Below are positions 13,408 to 21,342 of a stretch of 64,000 nt of DNA, one piece after another (position 1 is the stretch's first letter; each line of letters opens with the position of its first letter). Origin of the DNA: Micromussa lordhowensis (lineage: Eukaryota > Cnidaria > Anthozoa > Scleractinia > Lobophylliidae). The notes beneath the pieces are model-generated. The model had not been told where the DNA came from. It ran no database searches and worked only from the letters and a program-made list of their open reading frames with translations. The DNA lies in assembly GCA_964020085.1 (NCBI GenBank), contig OZ026599.1, forward strand, positions 38,651,637-38,715,636. The letters run 5' to 3'. The position numbers and the translations under genes are program-made.

Positions 13408-15817
13408 AAAGACCCTGGGTGTTGGTCCGGCCGGGGTTTGAACCCGCGACCTCCCGCACGCTAGTCCGGAACTCTACCTACTGAGCTAACCGGTCGGCGG
13501 TCCAAGTACAAGGGGCATGTAAGGTGGTAGAGAAAACAATGTTCAGGACCATGATGTAAAAGCTCTCATAGCATTCATCTTTAATGAATTGAAGCAATTT
13601 TGTAAGCATTGTTTGGCTGTAAGCATCCGTTGATGTATGCGTTGCTGTGTTGAAATATAGCTACCAGTGTGCAGATTTCTTAATTTAAATGTAAATCAAG
13701 GCTACAAATACGTTTTCCAAATGCTCAGAGATGTTAAATGTTCATGTATTCTGAATAATAATCATAGTAAACAAACTTTCTTTAACATTTATTCATTCGG
13801 CGATTTTTCGTTGAGAAATCTATACGTTTAAAAAAGCGACAACAGTTGCCAAATGAGACTTGCACGGAGCGATTGATTTGCATATTTTGTTTTTGGAGAT
13901 TACCTTGTTTTGTTTGTTCACTTCATTCATACTTATGAGTACTTGGCTAAATCTATATAATATTTTAAGGTATAAGGCCACCTTAAGATTAAAACCGTTC
14001 TTTCTTATGGTGAAATACTGCTGTCAGGTAGAAGTTATATTTATAGTTTTGGTTCAGGTTAGCAGGAAAACGATTTTTTATTTCTGAACATATACAAGCG
14101 CTATGACAGAAAACCTTCCCTGCACAGCCGAAGAAAGAAAATAAGGGATAAATGTGCCAGTGAATTCCCTTATCATGTTGTCTACAAGAAGAACTAGCAC
14201 ATTATTGAAAAAATGAAAGCATGAATCAATTAATTAACTAACTAATAACTAAATAATAGCTATTGGTTAGTTAATTAAATGATTAATTAATTAATCAATT
14301 AATGTCATCCTTGACGCCAGTCGTGTTTCTAATTATTAATCGGGTGCTCCTAAACAGTAAAAATTATACTAGAAGGGAACGCAGATCATATGAACGCAAA
14401 AACACAGAGAGCCGTGAATATGGTGGACATTCCCTACGTGCATGAGCACACGCTACACGCTAGGCAACAGAATAACATTACTATGATACTTTTCATACTA
14501 TATTAACACTATATCATTTCTGCATTTCCTAACCAAGGATTAAGTCATTCGTTCATTCATTCTTTATATCATTTATAAATACGTTTATCTCATTTCCAGT
14601 ACCTTCCTTCAGGCAAATCGCCTGCTTCAAATACTATAAACGCCTTACAGTCCTTGGCGACTTCACGGAAGATTTAAATTGGGAGGAAGCGGACGCCACT
14701 GTAAGGAAATGCGCCGAGCTGGCATTTGACAAGGGATACAAACATTTCACTCTTGGAAATAAAGGATTGTGTCTCTCTGGAGAAGATGTCAGTCAACGTT
14801 ACTATGTGGGAGGAGGGATGGCAGCAAACAAGTGTAAGCAGGGAATCGGGCTTAGCGGCGCTATGTACGCTTACACCTTTGGTAAGGAATTCAATTGAAC
14901 TAATAGAGTAAAAGGCAATAAAAAGTGCTCGATTTAGTTCCTCAGTACTTTTACCCTGCAATACCCGTCGCATTAAGTTGAAATGATGATCGCAACAACC
15001 ACTAAATGTTTGTCAAATAATCTTTTCCCCACTTTTTAAAGTTTGAAAATATCAAAATACATTCAAGTGTTTGGTCGAAGTGTTTCATTAGTACTGCGCA
15101 GTGCCGAAGGGTGGACATTGTGCGAAAACTGAAGTGTTTCAGCAATTATGACGAAGATTGTCTCAATTACTGCTGGTTTCAAATACTCCCAAATTACCAA
15201 TTAAGAAATTTGCTAATTTTGACCCACCTTAACTCCCGCACTTTAGAAACTGAAAAAAGATACTAGCATTAGGTGGTGGTTTTTTTTTCAAGGCGTAACC
15301 CCCTACAGTCAACAAAACAAAGGGTTTTTTTCAATGTATTATAAAATATTATCCAACCTTCGTTTTATGGTTCAATTTGTTCAACAGCAATGGTATCAAG
15401 CTTCATTTGTATTCGCAAGTTTTGTCCTGTCAGTTTTACTGGCTCTCAAGAATGATCGGTTAGGGGGATGCAACAGTTTATTTACGGGTCTGAAAACCTT
15501 TTTTTGTAGAGGACGCCCCCAAGTTTAGTGCTGTTGGATGCTACAAAGAAAAGAAGGGTTCCAAGAAGCTCTTGAAGAAAAAATATGCGTCCTTTGTGAG
15601 TCAGAAAAATGCTGCAGATCCTGAAGCTACCATCATGCAATGCGCGTTTGTTGCACGTGATATGAAATTAGAGTATTTTGCGTTGCAAGGCTATGGCGAG
15701 TGCTGGACGGATGATACTTTGGGGAAAGCGTACGAGACATACGAAAATGCTGACAAAAGCAGTTGCATTGACGGGATCGGCGGAGTTCTCACCAACTTTG
15801 TTTATCACTTGGAGTAA
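629..15817 (+). CDS. ADAMTS/ADAMTSL-like secreted multidomain protein, 3' part (TSP1 x3, EGF x9, WSC-like x4)
   Basis: Sixteen exons join in one frame: 629-758, 1029-1155, 1294-1513, 1644-1803, 2071-2190, 2634-2756, 7493-7615, 8261-8383, 8813-8935, 9519-9641, 10191-10313, 10641-10928, 11553-11975, 12599-12721, 14600-14881 and 15510-15817. Together they give 2919 nt, or 972 residues plus stop. All junctions have GT-AG sites and matching phases. Order: spacer-like tail, three TSP1 repeats (in-window residues about 26-212), seven EGF domains (213-498), WSC-like A and B modules (499-690), two EGF domains (691-776), and WSC-like A and B again (777-972). TSP1 repeats after a spacer are typical of ADAMTS and ADAMTSL proteins, so an extracellular-matrix role is inferred. 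Whether a metalloprotease lies upstream cannot be seen. I know of no vertebrate ADAMTS with this EGF/WSC-like tail, so the name covers the N-terminal part only. The start is off-window. Confidence 0.85.
2071..2756 (+). CDS. Exons for EGF domains 1 and 2
   Basis: Exon 2071-2190 (120 nt) encodes EGF1 with the core CENGAVC...[14 protein letters not shown]. Exon 2634-2756 (123 nt) encodes EGF2 with CHNGGAC...[14 protein letters not shown]. Both are symmetric phase 1-1 exons. They have the six-cysteine EGF spacing, but no calcium-binding D.D/N.E signature is visible at the N-terminal edge. A 4.7-kb intron full of mobile elements follows EGF2. Confidence 0.85.
3347..5366. mobile_element. 2-kb TTAA-bounded inverted-repeat DNA element
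   Basis: Left end TTAAAGTGCCCCTAACCCC at 3347 is matched in inverse orientation by the right end at 5348-5366. Similarity continues inward for roughly 200 bp: the left segment near 3480-3550 (ttcacggccg ... tgacgtcagcgggg) pairs with the right segment near 5155-5225. The outermost four bases on each side are TTAA, the target duplicated by piggyBac-type elements. No transposase is recognisable inside, only short open frames, so it is non-autonomous or decayed. It sits in the intron between EGF2 and EGF3 and is the largest of four TTAA-bounded elements in the window. Confidence 0.75.
5917..6019. repeat. Dispersed repeat copy (partner at 51471-51574)
   Basis: About 100 bp here (ctgagcccgtgatacgctca ... 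caatatcaaa) aligns well with 51471-51574 in the same orientation. Shared landmarks are ctgagcccg, tcacgtgat, ctggtcag and ccttgttttgac. This is an interspersed repeat of unknown class. No terminal structure can be fixed from two partial copies. Confidence 0.6.
6964..7374 (-). mobile_element. tRNA-derived SINE, copy 1
   Basis: Read on the minus strand, the element starts near 7374 with a tRNA-like head. The A box is TAGCTCAGTTGG and the B box is GGTTCGAGCCC, spaced as in a tRNA gene. A body of about 300 bp follows, shared with copy 2 (13207-13502). It ends in a short tandem tail of TATGAC units at 6965-7003. An internal pol III promoter, a tRNA-unrelated body and a simple-repeat tail define a SINE. 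It is oriented opposite to the host gene. Confidence 0.85.
7493..10313 (+). CDS. Exons for EGF domains 3-7
   Basis: Five exons, each exactly 123 nt and phase 1-1, lie at 7493-7615, 8261-8383, 8813-8935, 9519-9641 and 10191-10313. Each encodes one complete six-cysteine EGF domain of 41 residues. Several share a PCD..PC.NG entry and a C.C..W..G..C exit with a tryptophan between cysteines 5 and 6 ([40 protein letters not shown]). Constant length and phase point to tandem exon duplication. EGF4 (8261) is the most divergent at its first cysteines ([12 protein letters not shown]). Confidence 0.85.
7690..8205 (-). mobile_element. LINE 3' remnant (end of reverse transcriptase ORF)
   Basis: On the minus strand from about 8160 the frame reads [20 protein letters not shown] followed by [20 protein letters not shown] and reaches a stop near 7945. 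A G-V-W-N-x-I/L-P turn, then a helical S..FK..L stretch, is the usual C-terminus of non-LTR retrotransposon polymerases of the CR1/L2/Jockey type. A non-coding tail follows toward 7690. The upstream part is broken by stops and the copy is 5'-truncated. It fills most of the intron between EGF3 and EGF4. Confidence 0.65.
9955..10075 (+). mobile_element. Possible retroelement 3' end with ATCT tail
   Basis: AT-rich sequence ends in aataaaggtttctatctatctatt, a polyadenylation-like hexamer followed by short (ATCT) units. That is how many cnidarian LINE copies end. No coding part could be tied to it, so the call rests on the tail alone. Confidence 0.35.
10641..11975 (+). CDS. Exons for WSC-like modules A1 and B1 plus EGF8
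   Basis: Exon 10641-10928 (288 nt) encodes module A1 with four cysteines in the pattern GC ... C.ELAF.KGY.HFALG ... NCLS ... NC.NGIG, ending VYTFG. Exon 11553-11975 (423 nt) encodes module B1 with the parallel pattern GC ... [14 protein letters not shown] ... ECWT ... NCVGGVG, ending FVYRL. It then runs straight into EGF8 ([12 protein letters not shown] ... [12 protein letters not shown]) with no intron. The C-x-A..GY..FAL....CW/L spacing resembles WSC carbohydrate-binding modules, so binding of sugar or matrix is a reasonable guess only. Both exons are phase 1-1. Confidence 0.75.
12599..12721 (+). CDS. Exon for EGF domain 9
   Basis: Another 123-nt, phase 1-1 exon encoding one EGF domain ([12 protein letters not shown] ... 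[14 protein letters not shown]). Its VQ.FPCD..PCLNGA entry is closest to EGF7 (10191-10313) and EGF5, suggesting it arose by copying from that part of the array. A poly-G tract of about 14 bases lies in the intron just upstream, near 12501. Confidence 0.85.
12722..14599 (+). other. Intron between EGF9 and WSC-like module A2
   Basis: A 1.9-kb intron. It holds a retroelement-like tail near 12885-12945 (gcgctatataag followed by ATT/GTT-rich repeats), SINE copy 2, and an AT-rich palindromic tract of TTAATTAA-type words at 14219-14305. I see no further exon here. Confidence 0.5.
13207..13502 (-). mobile_element. tRNA-derived SINE, copy 2 (3'-truncated)
   Basis: This is the same family as 6964-7374, in the same minus orientation. 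The tRNA-like head at 13425-13502 has TAGCTCAGTAGG and GGTTCAAACCC boxes, and the shared body (accctgggtgttggtccgg, gacggggcctacggtttat) follows. It stops about 90 bp before the terminal tail seen in copy 1 and carries a small internal duplication (tacgtcccctacgtcccc). Confidence 0.8.
14600..15817 (+). CDS. Terminal exons: WSC-like modules A2 and B2, stop
   Basis: Exon 14600-14881 encodes module A2 ([15 protein letters not shown] ... LCLSG ... KCKQGIG ... YAYTFG). Exon 15510-15817 encodes module B2 ([10 protein letters not shown] ... [16 protein letters not shown] ... ECWTDD ... SCIDGIG ... NFVYHLE). Together they repeat the A1-B1 pair about 3.9 kb upstream, without an EGF after B2. The stop codon TAA is at 15815-15817. 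It is embedded in GGAGTAAGTT, which also reads as a good splice donor, so an alternative continuation is possible. Confidence 0.75.
15414..15487 (+). repeat. Duplicated 70-bp block (second copy 16436-16506)
   Basis: The segment gcaagttttgtcctgtcagt through ggatgcaaca in the last intron recurs at 16436-16506 in the same orientation with only a few substitutions. The first copy is within 25 bp of the last acceptor site. The second is downstream of the stop codon, so a duplication spans the terminal exon region. Confidence 0.8.
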
Positions 15818-16196
15818 GTTCCTGGTAACACACAAAAAGTATAGTTTCAGGTAACTACCGTAAGGCAGCCGACTTTTGCATTGCAAGTGTATTGTACATG
15901 TTGGGCTGTAAAATGTCATCTTCCCTTAGAGACTTGCTAAATGGCCATCTGACGATGACTGCAATCAAGAGATTGCACAATTTTTTCCTTTTCTTTGACA
16001 ACTACCTGCATTTCCCATACCCCACTGTGAAATGGAAAATGAATTGCGCTCTCAAGATCTCACTCACAATCAGTTAAACACGGATCCTGTTGGTTGCTAT
16101 GAAGACCACTACTGGTGGAAAGTAACTTTTCAACGGCACCGAACTTAGCTACTAGCAATGGACACTAATGGATAGAACGTAACATCTGTTAGCACA

Positions 16197-16559
16197 TTTC
16201 TCCCACTGATAATTTAAATCGTCCACGTTAATGAATCAATAAATCCAACTTGTATGTGATGAGTTATCAGCGGTTCACCAATGATAAAGAGTAACACCAG
16301 ACGTCATTAATTGACTATCTTTTCTTTATGGGCAGTTGATAAATGATATAGCCTTTGAACGTTTAATGTTGGAAAGCGCTAAAACCTTGGGACGGTATGT
16401 TACTTAAAAAGTAGAGTGCAATTATCATGGTTATTTGCAAGTTTTGTCCTCTCAGTTTTACTGACTCTCAAGAATGAGCGGTTGGGGGGATGCAACACTT
16501 GATTTACATTTCTCCCACTGATAATTAAAATTGTCCACTTTAATTAATCAATAAATCCT
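16197..16559 (+). terminator. Putative 3' end with two duplicated AATAAA sites
   Basis: AATAAA hexamers at 16239-16244 and 16550-16555 lie in two near-identical 50-bp copies (tttctcccactgataat ... aatcaataaatcc at 16197-16247 and 16509-16559). Both are within 750 bp of the ADAMTS-like stop codon and could serve as alternative polyadenylation signals. No transcript evidence is available. Confidence 0.4.
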
Positions 16560-19165
16560 ATTTATGCATCATTTTTCTCTGGCTTTCATTTTGTTCTCTC
16601 CTTTTTCAAGGATTTAACGGCGGACTACACGTCAAGACCCCAAGTCGAGCCTCGCAAAAAGTTCGAAGAGCTGAATTGTTTGGCCCTTTGATCATAAATC
16701 TAGACGTGTTGGGAAGTTTAAAGCTAGACTACTTCCTGTGAATAGTTTCTTCATCGTTATGTACTTTGGCTATGATGAGTAACTTGTTTTCAAAGATTCC
16801 TGTAGCTTAAATTCGGTTTTCTTAGTTTAAGTTTAGTTTGCATGATGCGATTTAACACTCAGATTATCGATTCCCATAGAGGTGCATGTCTGTGAACTGC
16901 TCTTAACCCAACTTTTGATAATCACCATGGGCTTTTTTTAGAGCTTGGATAAATGTTTTATTAGATTCAATTGTATTAGCTCGTTCTTAACTGTTTTACC
17001 AGAAGGATTAAACTTGTTGTCCAATACACACAGAGCTGTTACCTCCTTTATTACATAAAAAAACCAAAACACAAATCAAAATCTCTAGAAGGCCCTCTCC
17101 ATAAACGTTTAGAATTTTCATGTTTCCAAATTGGGTTATGAAGGAGGTATGGGGCCGAATTTCGCTCCTTCCCCCGCTCCTTCCTTCGCTTCCTGTAAAC
17201 TTGGGGATTCCGCTGACCACTGTTAATCGACTTGGAGGTGAAATGATTTCCTCATTGATTGACTGTTTTATTTTGGCAATGTTTGTCATTTGATCATTTC
17301 AGACGGAAGCATTTGCACCAATTTCTCAATAAAGTCTTTAAAACGGACGTATATATGCTAATTATAATAGAACATTTACCCTGAGGTGTCCGCTTAATAC
17401 AGTTTGACTGCATGCGTACCCGTAAAAGAAAAAAATCACAAAATAAATGGGCTGGATGAATTTTTGATCGAATTTTCAGATTAGAAACGGACAGGCGAAA
17501 ATTCAAACGCTTCGCTTCGCTTTAACTACGGCACTGTAAAGGAATGTGGACATAGCCTGTGACAAGAGACCTTGCAAGATCAAACGTGATCAAACGTAAA
17601 AACAGGGAGGGAGGGTAGGATCACGGGTTGATATAAGTAAATACGTTGACGGAAAAAATGAAAAGACTTTTCACCGGGGTGGACGTCCTGCAAGCACTGA
17701 AATCGACTAGGAAAAGGAAAGAATAACGAAATCAGTACAACAATTAAGGGTTTTGCGCTTTTTCTTAACAATGTCAGTGAGCTTTAACTTCATTTTTCTC
17801 CCCTCTCTCTTCCTGGAGCGGACTTTGGAAATGAGATGATAAAATTTCCTCATACCCAATCAAAGTGGGTATGAGCAACTCAACTTGGAAAATGAATCGT
17901 CTGTAACTAGTGGCAATTTTGATGCCACTGGACTACGTTTATCCATAGGTCATATATCTTTTATATATCGAGCTAGAAAGGCTAAAATTAAATTAAGTAA
18001 AAGCTCACTAGTATTGTTAAGAACGGTAAGCGAATACACCAGATGTGAGTACCGCTTCTTGTCCGATCACCAAAGCATGTGACAAAATCCATGTCTGATT
18101 GCGGCTTCTCATTTCCTTTCCAATTTTTCTCGGTCTTCATCCTCCCTGTCAATTTTTCTCCCATTGCATTTACGTTGTGACGGTTTCTTAAAGGTAAGCT
18201 TGACATAAATGCTCGTTTTCTCCTAACAACAACAACTTTATTGACCCTTGCACTTGACAGAAATTGAATTAACATGAAATAAAAATTGAAACTGAAAGGG
18301 TGTTGGCTTCCTAAAGTAACTAAAAAGTTAACAAGGCTAGTAAGCCAAATTACATATAATAAATTATAATATTAACGAGCATGGTGATCACCTATATTTT
18401 TTATTGCATAATTTTGGTGTACAAATTGACCGCTTTAAGTGAAAAAATTAATAAAGAAAAAAATTGTTCGGAAGGAAACAAACATATAGCTAAAAGAGTG
18501 CACAAAACCGTTACTCGAGGATGAGAATTATGACCTCGAAAACAACGATTCGAGGAACGTTTTGAGTCAATGTCGTTCAGAATTGAGTGATTTTCCCGAA
18601 AACTACATATAACATTGTCCCATGTATCCAAGACTTTCCTCCTATCAAGATTTTTTTAAAGTATTGCTTTAATAACTTTTGATTCCAGCTACCGCAAAAT
18701 GAAACATGTACTGATGAAATAACGCGCGTGGTTAGGTCTAAATAGGGTAAGATCATATCTAAATAGGGTAAGATCATATCTCTTAAGGGGAAATAGTGGC
18801 CTACCCTTATCCTATAACCTTCTAATGTCCAACAGGCGCGAGTGGAATAATAAAAATAAAAACGCCCCAACAAATTACGCGTACGCCCCAACCAGGTCGA
18901 AACTGCTGTCAACGGTTGGAATTCTTGGCTTTCAGTTTGGACTGTATCGTGTCCTTGTCACCTTAAGTTGTCTACATAGTTATCAGCCTTGCTTCATGGT
19001 ATTAATGGCTATTATTATCCTGCTCTGCTTCCGCTGTAGAGTACAAATAACGCGCGAAACGAGTACAAATATCAGATATTTGTACTCGCCCCATTCCTCC
19101 CTGCCGAGTGAAGTTCAAAACCTTGGCAAGTCAGAATTTTGGGACAAGAAATCGTTGGATAATAA
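16560..19165. other. Intergenic sequence between the two main plus-strand genes
   Basis: I see no supported gene. A retroelement-like tail lies near 18214-18420 on the minus strand (on that strand it ends in aataaagttgttgttgtt). A 21-bp unit, taaatagggtaagatcatatc, is tandemly doubled at about 18740-18781. The remaining open frames are short and lack splice or family support. Confidence 0.5.
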
Positions 19166-19298
19166 ATCTCTTATTAGCCGTTTTGGTGTGTAGTATCGCT
19201 GTATATTTTTACTCGTTTTTATTTCGACTCGCCCTACGGGCTCGTCAATTCGTAAAAATATACAGCGATACTACACACCAAAACGTCTAATAAAAGAT
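19166..19298. repeat. Hairpin element with ~48-bp arms
   Basis: The left arm (19166-19215, gttttggtgtgtagtatcgc core) is complemented by the right arm (19251-19298, gcgatactacacaccaaaac core) around a 35-bp GC-richer loop containing cgccctacgggctcg. Pairing is near perfect. This is a foldback or MITE-like element with no coding content. Confidence 0.8.
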
Positions 19299-19315
19299 AT
19301 ACATATATATATATA

Positions 19316-19655
19316 TATACCACGATGGCTAAGCCAGTGAAAATTCTTTTATTTATTACAGATTAACTCCACTAAAATACAAATAAAATAATAAATTGTA
19401 GAAGAAAAATTGTGAAAAATTGTGGAGAAGGAGACAACCAAAAGCGCTGATGCACCATACAAGGGATGCCCCCTCTAATTAAAATATAGCAAAATTATAT
19501 AGAATTATATAAATAGATGTTGTAGTTATCCCAAGTTATCTTTAATAAAGCTTAAACATTCTTTTTAAAAGTTTCAATACTACTTGATTCTCTAATATGA
19601 TTAGGTAAACTATTCCATTCATCAACAATGCGGTTAAAAAAAAACTATATGTAAG
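19316..19655 (-). mobile_element. LINE 3' remnant
   Basis: Read on the minus strand from about 19636, the frame is NRIVDEWNSLPNHIRESSS, then IETFKKNV and a stop near 19550. The V..WNSLP..IR..SS...FK motif is the classic C-terminus of non-LTR reverse transcriptases. The untranslated tail runs down to about 19320. The rest of the element is absent (5' truncation). Confidence 0.65.
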
Positions 19656-19867
19656 ACGCACTGAGGAATACCACTTGGATATTCCCCAGTTTTAGCTGGG
19701 GAATATTCAATCACGTGACCCCCTTCAGGCAAATCGCGCGCGAGTTAAAATATTTGATGGATTATAATTATTCTACGCTCTACAAGTATCGTAATCGTAC
19801 GTGTGATTTTTTGGGGGCGTTGTTTAGTCTAGTCTCTTCTTTTGGGGGCGTTTTTAACACAATTCTG

Positions 19868-19899
<32 letters not shown>

Positions 19900-20219
19900 T
19901 TTAGCCAACTCGGAGCTACGCGCCCCCTTGGTTATGTACCATCTCACCTCCAGTTTGACATCATAGTTTTCGCAATGTTGCCCGCTTATGGCATTTAGTG
20001 GTAAGCAATTGTGTTAGATGTCATGTTACCACGAACTAGCCAATGAATAGGCGCGCTGTAGCGGGAAAACGCCAACTATACAACAATAATGATTAAATAT
20101 TAAGGCTAATCTGGAGTGCTACTCAGGCTTACCGAAGTCACCGAAGTGTTAAGTACAATCACTCGGAAATGTCGATTTTTAGCTGACTTTGCAACCTGAA
20201 ACCTGAAAAATTATGCCTG

Positions 20220-20749
20220 GCAGCAGTTGTCCGAAAGTTGGATAGCGCTATCCAGCGGATAAATCGCTATCCAGCGGACCCAGCTGATAAGCGTTAAGGC
20301 AGGGGCACATGTGAAGGCTGTTTTGACGTCGCTTAACACGGCCTTTCTGCCAATATCTCGGTCACGTTTCAAGCGACACTAAATCTCTCTGCTATCTCAT
20401 TAACCACTGTTTGGCGGTTTTGTGTAAATTTTTGGGTGATTTTTGTGCATTTTGGGAAAGAGATATTTTCTTCTCAAAGGATAGGTTAAATTGAGGAAAA
20501 TATGAAAGGTTGAAGATTTGATGGATTTGGAAAATTGAAATTTGAAGTGAAGAATTAGTAGGCGGATACCAAACAGTCCCCTTGCTGGTAGTGTTTCCAA
20601 CTCATCTTAATCCTAACAATTTCCTTTTTATATCACTTCAAATTTCACGCCTATTCATGTTTACCCCCGCCTGAACAAAACAAACTACGCTATACAAGTA
20701 ATTTATCCGGTGGATATCTTTATCCACCTGGCCCCAGTTGTTCAAAGGC

Positions 20750-20784
<35 letters not shown>

Positions 20785-20869
20785 GCGGATAAGTGTTAAC
20801 AAAACAAACCACGGTATCCACTGGATAGCGATTTATTCGGTGGATTTCGAACAACCCAGGCCTGAACAA
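20220..20869. repeat. Pair of GGATAGCG-type palindromic elements
   Basis: One copy at about 20228-20283 and another at about 20738-20869 share repeated words GGATAGCG/CGCTATCC and GGATAAATC(G/A)CTATCC. The second copy is bounded by inverted gttgttcaaag (20738) and ttcgaacaac (20847). They are compact foldback elements upstream of the kinesin-PHLDB gene. Nothing indicates a promoter function. Confidence 0.6.
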
Positions 20870-21342
20870 CCCGGGCCTGGGGCCCATTTTTCGAAAGTCC
20901 CGAAAAGCTTTCCCATCCGGAAAGCCAAAGCAAAATATCAAACCTGCAGGTATAAACATATTCTTTATTATAACAGAGTTTATTATAACAGAGTTTCTCT
21001 TCATACATTCACTGTTTAGTGAAAACCGAAAAGTTTCGGGGACTCCTCACCTCTGGCTTAGCCACCTAGCCTAGTCTACCTAGCCTAAAAATCGTCATTT
21101 CCGGACGGAAGTCCCGATCCTACTCGGCGATTTTTAGAAATGTTCAAATTCCAGTGCGGCAGGCCCATAGTGTTCAACATTACCTGACAGTAGGATTCAG
21201 CGAGAAATCCGAAAAGTATTTAAGGCGGCAGCATCGTGCAATCAAGCGAAGCATCGTATCACCGCAGTCAAGTGATCAAAAGTTCTGCATTTTTATGAGC
21301 GTATTGTTTTGGCGCGAGAATTCGAGCCGCGACATGCTGGAA

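Noticed and set aside
16610..16700. An extra exon after module B2 beginning at a TTTCAAG acceptor-like site
   Set aside because: The following sequence gives no EGF, WSC-like or other recognisable domain and the preceding exon already has an in-frame stop; only transcript data could revive it.
21154..21342. Upstream in-frame ATGs as the start of the kinesin-PHLDB protein
   Set aside because: The added residues (from MRQAHSVQHYL) do not look like a kinesin N-terminus, whereas the ATG at 21343 places the first motor strand at the usual distance.
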